A stretch of DNA of 64,000 nt from Thalassotalea hakodatensis (GCF_030295995.1 NZ_AP027365.1:1-64000), one strand, 5' to 3'. Counted from the stretch's first letter, positions 11,335-23,297 are shown. Notes: generated from the sequence alone by a model not told the origin. Program-made: numbers and translations.

Positions 11335-13245
11335 ATGTTGCGTTTTTGTGTCTTCTTTTTCTGTTGGTTTAGTCTTTTTACTCAAGTCGCATTTGCTTTC
11401 GATAATGCGCAGATGCGTGATACGTTTTTAAAAGCTGAACGTCAATTATGGAAAACTGACTCGTCAACGTATCTTAACTTATATAAGCAATTACATTATT
11501 ACCCACTACAACCGTACCTAGATCAACGCCGGCTGATGATTAAAATGCGTTTAACATCGGCAAAAGAAATTGAGCAATTCTTAACAAAATATGAAGGGAG
11601 CCCACTTGACTGGCCATTGAGGAAAAAATGGTTAGAGTATTTAATAAAGAGGAACAGGCAAACGTTGTTTATGGCGTTTTTTAAACCAACGTCTGATGTC
11701 AATTTAACCTGTCATTACTATCAATATAAACTCAATAGTGGGGCGGAAGAACAGCAAATATTGAAAAATATTGATCGCTTGTGGGTTGTCGGTAAATCAC
11801 AGCCTAAGTCTTGTGATCCATTATTTGCGAAGTGGCAAAAAGCAGGCTTACGTACACAGAGTCATGTATGGCAGCGTTTAGTAAAGGCTGCTGATGGTGG
11901 CAAACATACCTTAATTCCATACTTGACCTCATTAATGCCAAAAAAGCAGCAATATCTAGGCAAGCTTTGGCATAAAGTAAGAAGAAACCCTGCCTATATT
12001 ACGAAACTGAGTCGCTTTCCGACTAAGTCTAAGAAAGAAACTGAGATCTTCATTTACGGTATTAAACGGTTAATATGGCGAAGTCCAGACAATGCAATTG
12101 CTACATTCAACAAAGCGGCAAAAGTATTTCCAATCACAGATGACCAGTTGCAACAAGTGGCACTTAAGTTTTCATTAGCGCTTGCTAGTAAAAAACATCG
12201 TGCAGCAAAAACCTGGTTAGCAAAAGTAGCAGACCAGCACTTAACATCGAACATCGTACAGTGGAAAATCGCTGATGTATTACGCCAACAAGATTGGCAT
12301 GCGATAAAGCAAGTGTTGTCAGCACTACCGAAAAACCAGCAAAGTACTTATCAGTGGCGGTATTGGTATGGTAGAAGTTTAATTGAAACAGGTGATGAAA
12401 CTGCGGGTAAGGCACAGCTGAAAAGCCTTGCAGATCAACGACATTATTACGGTTTTTTAGCTGCAAGTTATTTGCAGCAGCCGATGAACTTACAGCATAA
12501 CCCATTAGTGTTTTCTGAACTAGAAAAGCAATCACTATTTGAAAACTCCGCAGGTAAAAGGGCGTTTGAATTGTTTCGACTTGGTCGCTTTTATCATGCA
12601 CGAAAAGAATGGAACTATTGGGTGTCGACACTTGATAAACGACAAAGGTTAGGGGCGGCGAAGTTAGCAAATGAAATAGGTTGGTATGATCGCGCTATTT
12701 TTGCGTTATCACGAGTTGGGTATTTAGACGATGTAGATTTACGATTTCCTCTAGCGTTTAATGAACAAATTACAACGTATTCAGATCAACATAAAATACC
12801 ATCGGCATGGGCATTTGCCATCGCTCGTCGAGAAAGTTCATTTATGTCAGATGCAAACTCAGCTGTTGGCGCGAAGGGTTTAATGCAGGTAATGCCTGGC
12901 ACAGCAAAACAATTAACTCGCAAGAAAAAAATATCAAACAGTTATTTATTTGATAGTGGAAACAATATTCGCTTAGGTACTAAATATTTAAAGAATTTGC
13001 TAGATAGATATGACGGTAATCAAATATTAGCAACAGCTTCCTATAATGCTGGGCCTTACCGAGTGAAAAAGTGGTTAGCCGCAATTGATAGCATGCCAGC
13101 TGATATTTGGATAGAAACAATTCCTTTTAAAGAAACGCGTGAATATGTCAAAAGCGTATTGGCTTATCAGCAAATTTATCAACAAAAAGTAGGCCAGCCA
13201 ACACCATTATTTGAGCAATTACACCGGATGAATATAACGCGATGA
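11335..13245 (+). CDS. slt: soluble lytic murein transglycosylase
   Basis: This periplasmic exo-lytic transglycosylase cleaves peptidoglycan to 1,6-anhydromuropeptides. The 636 aa (643 from an upstream ATG at 11314) comprise a signal peptide ending in VAFA, a long alpha-helical U-shaped superhelical region, and a C-terminal goose-lysozyme-like SLT domain. The catalytic glutamate is E500 in ARRESSF, followed by GAKGLMQVMPGTA and ASYNAGPYRV. I prefer 11335 because AGGG lies 6 nt upstream and the signal peptide then has a normal n-region. The homolog in E. coli (Slt70) is 645 aa. Confidence 0.95.
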   Translation: MLRFCVFFFCWFSLFTQVAFAFDNAQMRDTFLKAERQLWKTDSSTYLNLYKQLHYYPLQPYLDQRRLMIKMRLTSAKEIEQFLTKYEGSPLDWPLRKKWLEYLIKRNRQTLFMAFFKPTSDVNLTCHYYQYKLNSGAEEQQILKNIDRLWVVGKSQPKSCDPLFAKWQKAGLRTQSHVWQRLVKAADGGKHTLIPYLTSLMPKKQQYLGKLWHKVRRNPAYITKLSRFPTKSKKETEIFIYGIKRLIWRSPDNAIATFNKAAKVFPITDDQLQQVALKFSLALASKKHRAAKTWLAKVADQHLTSNIVQWKIADVLRQQDWHAIKQVLSALPKNQQSTYQWRYWYGRSLIETGDETAGKAQLKSLADQRHYYGFLAASYLQQPMNLQHNPLVFSELEKQSLFENSAGKRAFELFRLGRFYHARKEWNYWVSTLDKRQRLGAAKLANEIGWYDRAIFALSRVGYLDDVDLRFPLAFNEQITTYSDQHKIPSAWAFAIARRESSFMSDANSAVGAKGLMQVMPGTAKQLTRKKKISNSYLFDSGNNIRLGTKYLKNLLDRYDGNQILATASYNAGPYRVKKWLAAIDSMPADIWIETIPFKETREYVKSVLAYQQIYQQKVGQPTPLFEQLHRMNITR

Positions 13246-13260
13246 CTTACCATGTGTTAA

Positions 13261-14610
<1,350 letters not shown>

Positions 14611-14615
14611 CGCTT

Positions 14616-15233
14616 GTGGAACCTTATAATATTGCAGCGAGTAACATTATTGATGAAATCGAGGTTACTCGCAGTCGATTTATCTGTTATTTATCACCTT
14701 GTGATTCAACAACTGCGTTTAAACAATTGCTAAATGACGTGCAGCAACTCCACCCTCAAGCCAATCATCATTGTTATGCATTTGTTGCTGGGCATCCACA
14801 AGACAGTCAATGTTATGGTTTTTCTGATGATGGAGAACCCTCAGGAACGGCTGGAAAACCAATGTTGGCTGTTTTACAGGGCAGTGAAGTAGGAGAAGTA
14901 GCGGCCATTGTGGTTCGTTATTTTGGTGGCACGAAACTAGGTACTGGTGGTTTACAACGAGCTTATAGTGCAAGTGTAAGAAGTGCGTTGTCGTTGCTTG
15001 ATGTAGCAACTAAAATCCCTAAGGTCTACAAAAGCTTAGCTTGTCAATATGCACAGGTCGATGACATACTGCACTTAGTGAAGCAAGCAGGTGCAGACAT
15101 TTTGGCTCAAGATTTTACCGAAAGAGTTGATTTGACCTTGGCTATTCCTGAACAAGGTGTAGAATTGTTAGCGGAACAGTTAAAAACGATGTCTTCCGGA
15201 CAGTTAACGCTGAATAAAATTAACAAAAAATAA
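14616..15233 (+). CDS. yigZ: YigZ/IMPACT family protein
   Basis: A 205-aa protein of the UPF0029/IMPACT family, whose biochemical role in bacteria is unsettled although an RNA- or ribosome-linked function is suspected. The N-terminal domain has HHCYAFVAG, GFSDDGEPSGTAGKPML and VVRYFGGTKLGTGGL, all hallmark segments, followed by a small ferredoxin-like C-terminal domain. It starts with GTG. It lies between pepQ (5 bp) and trkH (12 bp), the gene neighbourhood seen in E. coli (pepQ-yigZ-trkH). Confidence 0.93.
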   Translation: MEPYNIAASNIIDEIEVTRSRFICYLSPCDSTTAFKQLLNDVQQLHPQANHHCYAFVAGHPQDSQCYGFSDDGEPSGTAGKPMLAVLQGSEVGEVAAIVVRYFGGTKLGTGGLQRAYSASVRSALSLLDVATKIPKVYKSLACQYAQVDDILHLVKQAGADILAQDFTERVDLTLAIPEQGVELLAEQLKTMSSGQLTLNKINKK

Positions 15234-15245
15234 TAAGAATGCACA

Positions 15246-16697
15246 GTGCAGTATAAGAATATACTTAGAATTTTAGGGCTGTTAGTAACATTGCTGAGCG
15301 TTACTATGCTTCCGCCTGCGCTAATTTCATTACTCTACCGCGATGGTGGTGGTGTCGCTTTCATCCTTTCTTTTTTATTCTGTTTATTTAGCGGACTTAT
15401 TACTTGGTATCCTCTTCGTAAAGAAAAAGGCGAATTAAGAGCACGAGAAGGCTTTTTGATTGTTGTGCTATTCTGGACTGTTTTGGCCAGCTTCTCTGCA
15501 GTGCCATTAATGCTGTTAGAAATGCCTAATTTAACCATTACAGATGCTTTTTTTGAAGCATTCTCAGGGCTTACTACAACTGGGGCTACGATCTTATCGC
15601 AAATTGATGGCTTACCACATGCTGTATTATGGTATCGCCAACAATTACAGTGGTTAGGTGGTATGGGTATCATCGTATTAGCAGTAGCTGTGTTACCTAT
15701 GTTAGGTATTGGTGGAATGCAGTTATATCGTGCAGAAACGCCTGGACCTGTCAAAGATTCTAAAATGACCCCCAGAATCGCCGATACCGCAAAACACTTA
15801 TGGTATATTTATTTATCGCTTACCGTGGCTTGCTCATTAAGTTATTGGGCAGCTGGTATGACGGTATTTGATGCCATTTGTCATGCATTTTCAACCATCG
15901 CAATTGGTGGCTTTTCTACCCATGATTTAAGTATGGGGTATTTTGATAGTCCATTAATAAATGCTGTATGTGTACTGTTTTTATTAATTGCGGGGGTTAA
16001 CTTTGCCTTACATTTTGCGGTGCTTCATAGTAAATCGTTACGCGCTTATTTTTACGACCCCGAGTTCAAAGTATTCATTGCTATCCAATTGGTTTTAACA
16101 TTGATTTGTGCGGTCGTGTTACTGAGTTATGGTGTTTATAGCTCAGGCTTTGAAGCCTTTGACCAAGCCTTGTTTCAGGCTGTTTCTATCAGTACCACCG
16201 CTGGATTCGCCACTACGTCTTTTGCTGACTGGCCAACACTGCTGCCTATTTTATTGATATTTTCTAGTTTTATAGGCGGGTGTGCTGGTAGTACAGGCGG
16301 TGGTATGAAGGTTGTCAGGGTTTTACTTCTTTACCTTCAAGGTATCCGAGAGTTAAATAAACTAGTACACCCGAAAGCTATTTTTACCATAAAACTGGGT
16401 CATAAAGCGTTGCCCAATAGGGTCGTGGAAGCTATTTGGGGTTTTTTTGCCGCTTACGCAGCTGTTTTCGTTATTTGTATGTTGATGCTTTTGGCGGCCG
16501 GTGTTGATGATATTACTGCTTTTACCGCCGTTGCTGCGTGTTTAAATAATCTTGGCCCAGGTTTAGGTGAAGTGGCAGCTAATTTCTCATCACTCGGCGA
16601 CTTTAGTAAATGGGTACTGATCATTGCCATGCTTTTTGGTCGATTAGAAATATTTACTTTGCTGGTCTTATTTACCCCAAGCTTCTGGCGCTCATAA
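15246..16697 (+). CDS. trkH: Trk potassium uptake system protein TrkH
   Basis: TrkH is the membrane subunit of the Trk K+ uptake system and works with the NAD-binding regulator TrkA, encoded convergently next door. The 483 aa match E. coli TrkH. The N-terminal ILRILGLLVTLLSVTMLPPA and REGFLIVVLFW, and four pore-loop glycine motifs (TTGATIL, IGGFSTH, TAGFATT, NNLGPGLG) are visible, with multiple transmembrane segments. Start codon is GTG at 15246. It closes the pepQ-yigZ-trkH run. Confidence 0.96.
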   Translation: MQYKNILRILGLLVTLLSVTMLPPALISLLYRDGGGVAFILSFLFCLFSGLITWYPLRKEKGELRAREGFLIVVLFWTVLASFSAVPLMLLEMPNLTITDAFFEAFSGLTTTGATILSQIDGLPHAVLWYRQQLQWLGGMGIIVLAVAVLPMLGIGGMQLYRAETPGPVKDSKMTPRIADTAKHLWYIYLSLTVACSLSYWAAGMTVFDAICHAFSTIAIGGFSTHDLSMGYFDSPLINAVCVLFLLIAGVNFALHFAVLHSKSLRAYFYDPEFKVFIAIQLVLTLICAVVLLSYGVYSSGFEAFDQALFQAVSISTTAGFATTSFADWPTLLPILLIFSSFIGGCAGSTGGGMKVVRVLLLYLQGIRELNKLVHPKAIFTIKLGHKALPNRVVEAIWGFFAAYAAVFVICMLMLLAAGVDDITAFTAVAACLNNLGPGLGEVAANFSSLGDFSKWVLIIAMLFGRLEIFTLLVLFTPSFWRS

Positions 16698-16716
16698 AAC
16701 ATCGAATGATGTTTTA
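16695..16716. terminator. hairpin at the trkH/trkA convergent ends
   Basis: TAAAACATC and GATGTTTTA pair across a GAAT loop, spanning both stop codons. There is no T-run on either strand, so efficient intrinsic termination is uncertain. Confidence 0.4.
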
Positions 16717-18093
16717 AAAAAATTGTAACGGGTCTACATAAAAAAGCTTTTCCACATCTGAAATATATTTCTTATTCACTAAAAATAAAATGACATGATC
16801 TTCAGCATTAATCAGGGTGTCAGAGTGGGCAATAATAACTTCATCTTCCCTAACCACTGCACCGATAGTAGTACCTGGTGGTAACTTTAATTGCGCAATC
16901 GTACGACCAACCACTTTTGATGATCTTTCGTTTCCTTTTGCCACTATTTCAATGGCTTCAGCGGCACCACCGCGTAAGCTGTATACGTTATCGATACTCC
17001 CTTTACGAACGTGGGTTAATAAAGCAGAGATGGTTGCATGTTGTGGAGAAACGGCAATATCAATATTGCTACCATGCACTAAATCAATATAGGCGCTGCG
17101 TTGGATCAACACCATGGCCTTGCGCACACCTAAACGTTTCGCTAATAGTGACGACATAATGTTTGCTTCATCGTCATTGGTCACGGCAATAAAGACATCG
17201 AACTGATCAATATGCTCTTCAACAAGTAATTCTTGATCCGATGAATCACCTGAAAACACGAGTGTACCGTCTAATTCCGATGCTAGATATTCAGCACGTT
17301 TAGGTGAATGCTCAATAAGCTTAACCTGGTGATTTTTTTCTAATAAACGCGCTAAGCCAGCGCCAATATTACCGCCGCCAGCGATCATAATACGTTTGTA
17401 TGCTGGCTCGAGTTTTTGCAGTTCATTCATGACCGCTCTAATGTGTTTAGATGCAGCAATAAAAAAGACTTCATCGTCAGCTTCAATGACTGTAGTGCCT
17501 AATGGACGAATAGGGCGGCCGTTTCGGTATATGGCTGCTACTCGAGTTTCAATATTAGGAATGTGCTCACGTAACGTAGAAAGGGCATGGCCAACCAGTA
17601 AGCCACCATAATAGGCTTTTACTGCAACTAAGCTGACTTTACCACGAGCAAACTCTAATACTTGCAGCGCGCCAGGGTAGTCGATAAGGCGAGCAATATC
17701 TCTGGTAACAAGTTGCTCAGGAGCGATAACATGATCAACAGGAATATTTTCTTGTTGAAAAAGTTGATCTTGATAACGTAATATTTTCGCGGAACGTATT
17801 CGCGCAATTTTGGTTGCAGTGTTAAACAGTGAATAGCAAATTTGGCAGGCGATCATATTGGTCGCGTCGTCACTGGTAACAGCAATGACCAACTCAGCGT
17901 CTTCAGCGCCAGCTTGTTTTAATACATCAGGATGTGAACCGTGGCCGGTTACCACACGTAAATCCATGCGATCTTGTAAATCACGTAAAATGTCAGCGTT
18001 GGTATCAATTAACGTAATGTCATTACGTTCGCCCACTAAATTTTCGGCGAGTGTTCCGCCAACTTGACCTGCTCCAATGATGACAATTTTCAT
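16714..18093 (-). CDS. trkA: Trk system potassium transport regulator TrkA
   Basis: TrkA is the cytoplasmic NAD(H)-binding protein that gates TrkH. At 459 aa (E. coli 458) it has two repeats, each a Rossmann RCK-N domain followed by RCK-C. The first begins [19 protein letters not shown], and the second has [19 protein letters not shown] near residue 233. It is the last gene of the def-fmt-rsmB-trkA operon, with a 19-bp gap after rsmB, the same order as in E. coli. Confidence 0.97.
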   Translation of the reverse strand: MKIVIIGAGQVGGTLAENLVGERNDITLIDTNADILRDLQDRMDLRVVTGHGSHPDVLKQAGAEDAELVIAVTSDDATNMIACQICYSLFNTATKIARIRSAKILRYQDQLFQQENIPVDHVIAPEQLVTRDIARLIDYPGALQVLEFARGKVSLVAVKAYYGGLLVGHALSTLREHIPNIETRVAAIYRNGRPIRPLGTTVIEADDEVFFIAASKHIRAVMNELQKLEPAYKRIMIAGGGNIGAGLARLLEKNHQVKLIEHSPKRAEYLASELDGTLVFSGDSSDQELLVEEHIDQFDVFIAVTNDDEANIMSSLLAKRLGVRKAMVLIQRSAYIDLVHGSNIDIAVSPQHATISALLTHVRKGSIDNVYSLRGGAAEAIEIVAKGNERSSKVVGRTIAQLKLPPGTTIGAVVREDEVIIAHSDTLINAEDHVILFLVNKKYISDVEKLFYVDPLQFF

Positions 18094-18112
18094 ATGCTAT
18101 TAACCAAAACCG

Positions 18113-19405
18113 TTAGGTGTTGTTATTTTTCTTAAGCTTGGCGTAGTAAAATCCATCCATCGCTTGCTCATTTGGTAAAATTTGCCAGCCAATATCTTGT
18201 GTTGTTTGCTGAATTGGCTGTAATTGCGCATCTTCATTAGAGTCAATAAAGGTTTGTATTTGTTCTCTATTTTCTTCTGGAAGAATACTGCATGTTGCAT
18301 AAAGCAAAGTACCACCGGGTTTTAGCAAAGACCATACATTTTTTAATATTTGTTGCTGTAGTATGGTTAACTTATCTATATCTGCCGCTTTACGAAGCCA
18401 TTTTATATCAGGGTGGCGTCGAATAACGCCTGTGCCTGAACAGGGTACATCAAGTAAAATGCGGTCAAATAGTTTTCCGTCCCACCAATCTGAGTTGCTG
18501 GCATCACCGGTAATTGTTTTTGCGTTTAAGGATAAACGGGTCAGGTTTTCTGTTACGCGATCTAATCTTTCTTGGTCAATGTCTATCGCTGTTACATCAA
18601 TAGATGTTGGAGAAATCTCTAAAATATGACATGTTTTACCGCCTGGTGCAGCACAACAATCAAGAATATGTTCTTGCGCCTGTGCTGATAATAATATGGC
18701 GGCTTGTTGCGCTGCGCCATCCTGTATTGAGACATCGCCGTCAAAAAAGCCTGGCAGCTTATTGACATCAATAGGAGAGCTTAGACAAACTGCTTCTGAA
18801 TACTTATCAACATGTTGCACTGCAATATCTAGGTCGGATAATCGTGCAAGATATTTTTTAACGGTCTGCTTTTGTTGATTAATACGAAGCCACATGGGGG
18901 GCTTTTCCATGTTTGCCTGTAAAATTTGTTGCCATTGTTCAGGGTAGCCAGCTTGTAATTTTTTAATGAACCAACTTGGATGATTAAAAGTTATCGCATC
19001 AGGAACATTCTCTAATACAGGTGAAGCTTGACGCTGAAAATTACGTAGCACACCGTTAATTAAATTTTTCAAATGAAACTGTTTTAACGGTTTAGCACCA
19101 TTCACTGTTTCTGCTACGGCTGCGTGATCAGGAATGCGCATGTATTTCAATTGATAAATGCCGACCAGAATTAAAAAGTGTGCAACGCGTTGTTTGCCTG
19201 TTAAAGGCTTAGCAATTAATTGGCGTGTGTAATGTTCTAATTCAGGAAGGTAACGTAAAACGCCATAACAGATTTCTTGTAATAGCGCTTTGTCTTTACC
19301 TTCTACTTTTTCTTGCAACGTTGGCAGTTCATCGCCAAGGCTTCTACCTTTATCGACTACAGAAAAACAACATTTAGCTGCTAATGCGCGAACGTTTTTA
19401 TTCAT
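18113..19405 (-). CDS. rsmB: 16S rRNA m5C967 methyltransferase RsmB
   Basis: RsmB (Sun/Fmu) methylates C967 of 16S rRNA using SAM. The 430 aa include an N-terminal NusB-like RNA-binding domain (MNKNVRALAAKCC, DKALLQEICYGVLRYL) and a Rossmann catalytic domain with CAAPGGKT, DVPCSGTGVIRRHPD and the catalytic-cysteine motif YATCSILPEEN. I chose the ATG at 19405 because it aligns with family N-termini and overlaps the fmt TGA by four bases (ATGA); a 16-codon upstream extension is possible but would lie inside fmt. Confidence 0.96.
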   Translation of the reverse strand: MNKNVRALAAKCCFSVVDKGRSLGDELPTLQEKVEGKDKALLQEICYGVLRYLPELEHYTRQLIAKPLTGKQRVAHFLILVGIYQLKYMRIPDHAAVAETVNGAKPLKQFHLKNLINGVLRNFQRQASPVLENVPDAITFNHPSWFIKKLQAGYPEQWQQILQANMEKPPMWLRINQQKQTVKKYLARLSDLDIAVQHVDKYSEAVCLSSPIDVNKLPGFFDGDVSIQDGAAQQAAILLSAQAQEHILDCCAAPGGKTCHILEISPTSIDVTAIDIDQERLDRVTENLTRLSLNAKTITGDASNSDWWDGKLFDRILLDVPCSGTGVIRRHPDIKWLRKAADIDKLTILQQQILKNVWSLLKPGGTLLYATCSILPEENREQIQTFIDSNEDAQLQPIQQTTQDIGWQILPNEQAMDGFYYAKLKKNNNT

Positions 19406-20382
19406 GAATGTTGTTCCACGGTACCAGTGATCGATTTTCCAATAGTAAACCACGCCGAGCGAGCGTTTAATATGTCAGAAACTGGCATAGCTTTTTTTCC
19501 AGGTAGTTGAATATTTTTTAATAGTAATCCATGTTCACCCGTGGCAACTAAAATACCGTTTTTATCAGCGTCAATAATTGTTCCAGGTATGGCTTTTTTA
19601 CACGTTACAACATCGGCTTGCCATATGCGAATACGGTGTTGTTTATCAGCCGCTTCGTTAAAGGTAAACTGTGCTACTGGCCAGGGGTTATAGGCGCGAA
19701 TTTTACGGTCTAATGCCTTGGCACTTAATTGCCAGTTGAGCTCGGCTTCTGTTTTATCGAGTTTTGCTGCGTAAGTCGCTATATTGTCATCTTGAGGTGT
19801 CGCTTGTTGCGTATTATTGGCTAAATTGTCAAGCGTGTTAATTAATGTTTGCGGACCTAATTCTGCTAATTTTTCGTAGATGCTACTACTTGTGTCATTT
19901 GCCGTAATTTCGCAGGTAGTAATGTGTAGAATGTCACCCGTATCTAACCCTTCATTCATTTGCATAATGGTAATACCTGTTTTTGGATCACCACTTTCTA
20001 CAGCTCGTTGAATAGGAGCTGCACCTCTCCACTTTGGTAAAATTGAACCATGTACATTCACACAACCAAGTCGCGGGGTTGATAAAATCACTGTAGGTAG
20101 TAATAAACCGTATGCCACTACGACCATAATATCTGCTTGATAGCTTGCAAGTGTTTCTTGGTCTGCCTGTTGCTTAAAGTTAATCGGTTGTTCAACGGTT
20201 AAGTTGTTTTCTTGTGCTAGTACTTTTGTAGCACATGCAGTGAGTTTTTTACCTCTACCTGCGGGTTTATCTGGCGGACAATACACGGCTACTACGTTAT
20301 GCGGTGAATCTATCAGTGCTTGCAGGTGCTTGGCTGCAAAATCCGGTGTACCGGCAAAAATAATGTTTAATGGTGATGGCAT
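19402..20382 (-). CDS. fmt: methionyl-tRNA formyltransferase
   Basis: Fmt formylates initiator Met-tRNA with 10-formyltetrahydrofolate, supplying fMet-tRNA for initiation. The 326 aa start with LNIIFAGTPDFAAKHLQAL. The catalytic segment is VNVHGSILPKWRGAAPIQRA followed by GITIMQMNEGLDTGD, and a C-terminal tRNA-binding OB-like domain completes it. Gene order def-fmt-rsmB (20 bp after def, ATGA overlap with rsmB) links formylation to deformylation. Confidence 0.97.
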   Translation of the reverse strand: MPSPLNIIFAGTPDFAAKHLQALIDSPHNVVAVYCPPDKPAGRGKKLTACATKVLAQENNLTVEQPINFKQQADQETLASYQADIMVVVAYGLLLPTVILSTPRLGCVNVHGSILPKWRGAAPIQRAVESGDPKTGITIMQMNEGLDTGDILHITTCEITANDTSSSIYEKLAELGPQTLINTLDNLANNTQQATPQDDNIATYAAKLDKTEAELNWQLSAKALDRKIRAYNPWPVAQFTFNEAADKQHRIRIWQADVVTCKKAIPGTIIDADKNGILVATGEHGLLLKNIQLPGKKAMPVSDILNARSAWFTIGKSITGTVEQHS

Positions 20383-20402
20383 ATAAATGAAATATTTCTA
20401 AG

Positions 20403-20915
20403 TTATTGACGAGCGGCTAAACGAGCTTCTTTTTCTAACTTCGTTTGAATGCGCTTGCGCTTTAAAGGTGATAAATAATCGACAAACAACACACCGTTTA
20501 AGTGATCGAGTTCATGCTGAATACAAATAGCTAATAGTTCTTCACCGTCAAGTTCAAAGGTATTTCCGTCTCTATCGAGGGCACGAACCGTTACTTGTGT
20601 GTGTCGATCTACTTTGGCATAACAAGTTGGAACCGATAAACAGCCTTCTTCATTAACCATTGTTTCATCATTTTTTTTAATGATTTCAGGGTTAATTAAG
20701 ACATACGATTGCTCTTTATCTTCTGACACATCAATAACGACAATGCGTTTATGAATATCAACTTGCGTAGCGGCTAAGCCCACGCCATTTTCTGCATACA
20801 TGGTTTCAAACATGTCATCGACAATTTGTCTTATTTCGTCGTTTACTTCAACAACGGGTTCAGCTTTTGTTCTGAGTCTTTCGTCTGGGAAAGTTAGTAC
20901 GTTTAATACAGCCAT
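20403..20915 (-). CDS. def: peptide deformylase
   Basis: Def removes the formyl group from nascent N-terminal formylmethionine. At 170 aa it has the three diagnostic motifs [16 protein letters not shown] (metal-ligand Cys) and QHELDHLNG (two metal-ligand His and the catalytic Glu). It is the first gene of the def-fmt-rsmB-trkA operon and divergent from the LysM-protein gene, with a shared 116-bp promoter interval. Confidence 0.98.
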   Translation of the reverse strand: MAVLNVLTFPDERLRTKAEPVVEVNDEIRQIVDDMFETMYAENGVGLAATQVDIHKRIVVIDVSEDKEQSYVLINPEIIKKNDETMVNEEGCLSVPTCYAKVDRHTQVTVRALDRDGNTFELDGEELLAICIQHELDHLNGVLFVDYLSPLKRKRIQTKLEKEARLAARQ

Positions 20916-21031
20916 AATTTTATAAAAGAATTCGCGAAATTAGTCATAGAGTGTTATGTTTCAATTTTAACCATTAAATTACATTAATTCGAGTGCTTTG
21001 AGTTAATAACAATAAGAATAGGTGCTTTAGT

Positions 21032-22114
21032 ATGATAAAAAGGTCATTATTAACACTAATTTTCTGTTTCTTGTCTTTAAGTTTACATGCTGATGAGCTT
21101 AGATTGCTGGCAGATGCACCTAAATCATATGTCGTGATTAAGGGAGATACCCTTTGGGATATTTCCGCAAAGTTTCTCAAAGATCCGTGGTTATGGCCAA
21201 AACTTTGGCGAGTAAACCCTGAAATTCAAAACCCCCATTTAATTTATCCCGGCGATCAATTAAACCTTGTTTATGATGCTCAAGGTATGCCGATGTTGGT
21301 GAAAGGAAAGCCAAGATTAAAATGGTCGCCAAAAATAAGAACATCATTAAAAGATCAACATCCAATTGAAACTATCTCACTAAAAACCATTGCACCTTAC
21401 ATTAATTACAACTCAATATTATCAGTAGACGATGTTGAAAATGGTCCTTATGTACTGGGCAGCGAGGAAGGGTATAAACTTTCTAGTGATGGTTTTAAAT
21501 TATATGTAAGCCAGACATTACCTGTAGGACGTTCAATAGTTATTTATAACAAAAGTCAGCCAGTAACTTCACCAGAAACTGGCGATATACTTGGTTATCA
21601 CGCTAAAGTTGTTGGGTCAGGTAAAGTAGTCCGTGCTGGGGATACTTCAAAAAATCAACCCGCTACCGTCTATATAGATAGTGCATTGAAAGAAATACGT
21701 TCGGGCGATTTAGTGAAAGTTATCAGTCGTGAGCAACTTATGCCTGCATTTTTTACCATGCAATCTGTTGCACCTTCAGTAAAAGGCATGATTGTTAAAT
21801 CATCGAATGAAATGCGAGAGTTTGGAAAATTTGATGTTATTTATATTGATCAAGGTCGTCAGCAGAATGTAATGCCGGGTGACATTTTATCGATTTCTCG
21901 CAAAGGCCCTGAAATAGTCGAAACTGATGATGGGCCTATTTATGTTAATGATGCCTCAAAGTTACATCGGATGACGGCTAGCTCAGATTATAACATGCCG
22001 GAAGAAACTATCGGTAAAGTAATGGTGTTTAAAGTATTTGATCAGCTGAGTATGGCATTAATATTACGTTCTGAAAAACCGGTGAGATTGCTAGATAGCG
22101 TAATAGCACCATAA
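21032..22114 (+). CDS. secreted LysM-domain protein
   Basis: A 360-aa exported protein with a signal peptide (MIKRSLLTLIFCFLSLSLHA) and one LysM peptidoglycan-binding domain at about 33-84 (YVVIKGDTLWDISAKFL, NPHLIYPGDQLNLVY). The rest is a less familiar beta-rich region. Proteins of this kind sit between def (divergent) and dprA in many gammaproteobacteria. The probable role is cell-wall binding in the periplasm, but no enzymatic motif is visible. Start is ATG. Confidence 0.85.
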   Translation: MIKRSLLTLIFCFLSLSLHADELRLLADAPKSYVVIKGDTLWDISAKFLKDPWLWPKLWRVNPEIQNPHLIYPGDQLNLVYDAQGMPMLVKGKPRLKWSPKIRTSLKDQHPIETISLKTIAPYINYNSILSVDDVENGPYVLGSEEGYKLSSDGFKLYVSQTLPVGRSIVIYNKSQPVTSPETGDILGYHAKVVGSGKVVRAGDTSKNQPATVYIDSALKEIRSGDLVKVISREQLMPAFFTMQSVAPSVKGMIVKSSNEMREFGKFDVIYIDQGRQQNVMPGDILSISRKGPEIVETDDGPIYVNDASKLHRMTASSDYNMPEETIGKVMVFKVFDQLSMALILRSEKPVRLLDSVIAP

Positions 22115-22142
22115 GCATATTACTTAATCATTAGGGAAGCAT

Positions 22143-23285
22143 TTGTGCAACATGGAAGAGCACAACATATTGGCCTCAAGTACAGGCTGTGAAGAAGCAC
22201 GTTATTGGCTAGCATTGAAGCTTGTGCCAAGATTAGCGATTGATAAAAAGCTGGCTTTAGTTGAACGTTTTTCAATTAAGCAGCTTTTTTCTGATCCACC
22301 TACACGTAATGTACTGAATCTTTCTGAAAAACAATATTGTGCAATTACTCGTCCTGATTGGCAGAAAATCGACCAAATTATACAGACTACCATTGCTGTT
22401 AAATCAGATATTCTTTATTACGGTCATCCGCAGTACCCTGAATTACTAAAACAAATATTTGATCCCCCACTTGTCCTCTTCGTTAAAGGCAATAAGTCAG
22501 TATTAACCAGCAATCAAATAGCGGTTGTTGGCAGTAGAAATGTGAGTATCTATGGTGTAGAACATGCTCAATTGTTTGCAAAGCAGTTATCTTGCAGTGG
22601 GCTCACAATTACCAGTGGTTTAGCGCTAGGAGTTGATGCAAAAGCACATTTAGCAGCCGTTAAATTATCTCGGCCAACCGTTGCAGTGATAGCTACAGGT
22701 ATAGATATTACTTATCCGTCTAGGCATAAAACCCTTGCGAATAAAATACTAGATGCTGGCGGGACTATCGTGAGTGAATTTTTACCAGGCGTTACCCCTA
22801 AGCCGGGTCACTTTCCCAAACGAAATCGCATCATAAGTGGCTTAGCTTTAGGTGTTGTTGTGATTGAAGCGACCAAGCAAAGTGGATCATTGGTAACAGC
22901 CAGGTGTGCCCTAGAGCAAAACAGAGATGTATTTGCGTTACCGGGTAGTGTTATTAATCCACAAAGTGCTGGCTGTCATTGGTTAATAAAACAAGGTGCT
23001 AAGTTAGTAGAGTGTGCTGCCGATATAGTAGAAGAACTTCCTTTTATTGAAAAAAATGAACTAAACTTATTGAAAAGCAGCACGAAAGAAATGCGAACAA
23101 AAAAAAGTTGTCAACAGGGCTTGTCTAACGATCCATTGTTAGCTAGTGTGGGGTATGAAATTACACCCGTAGATATAGTAGTTTCTCGGAGTAAACTACC
23201 CACAGATGTAGTGCTAACCCGATTGATGATGCTCGAGCTAGGAGGTCTGGTAACTGCGGTGCCAGGTGGCTACCTTAAAATTTAA
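22143..23285 (+). CDS. dprA: DNA-processing protein DprA
   Basis: DprA binds incoming single-stranded DNA during transformation and loads RecA. The 380 aa have an N-terminal helical region, a Rossmann-like core (VVGSRNVSIYG, TSGLALGVDAKAH, FPKRNRIISGL, GSLVTARCALEQ, VFALPG) and a C-terminal winged-helix domain (PVDIVVSRSKLPTDVVLTRLMMLEL). The TTG start has AGGGA (22133-22137) 5 nt upstream, while the in-frame ATG at 22152 would be 14 nt from it, so I prefer TTG. smg follows after 12 bp. Confidence 0.95.
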   Translation: MCNMEEHNILASSTGCEEARYWLALKLVPRLAIDKKLALVERFSIKQLFSDPPTRNVLNLSEKQYCAITRPDWQKIDQIIQTTIAVKSDILYYGHPQYPELLKQIFDPPLVLFVKGNKSVLTSNQIAVVGSRNVSIYGVEHAQLFAKQLSCSGLTITSGLALGVDAKAHLAAVKLSRPTVAVIATGIDITYPSRHKTLANKILDAGGTIVSEFLPGVTPKPGHFPKRNRIISGLALGVVVIEATKQSGSLVTARCALEQNRDVFALPGSVINPQSAGCHWLIKQGAKLVECAADIVEELPFIEKNELNLLKSSTKEMRTKKSCQQGLSNDPLLASVGYEITPVDIVVSRSKLPTDVVLTRLMMLELGGLVTAVPGGYLKI

Positions 23286-23297
23286 TAGGGGCTGGTT

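Noticed and set aside
12185-12670. 161-codon antisense ORF in slt
   Set aside because: Antisense shadow with no start signal or motif.
15335-15754. 139-codon antisense ORF in trkH
   Set aside because: Low-complexity shadow of trkH.
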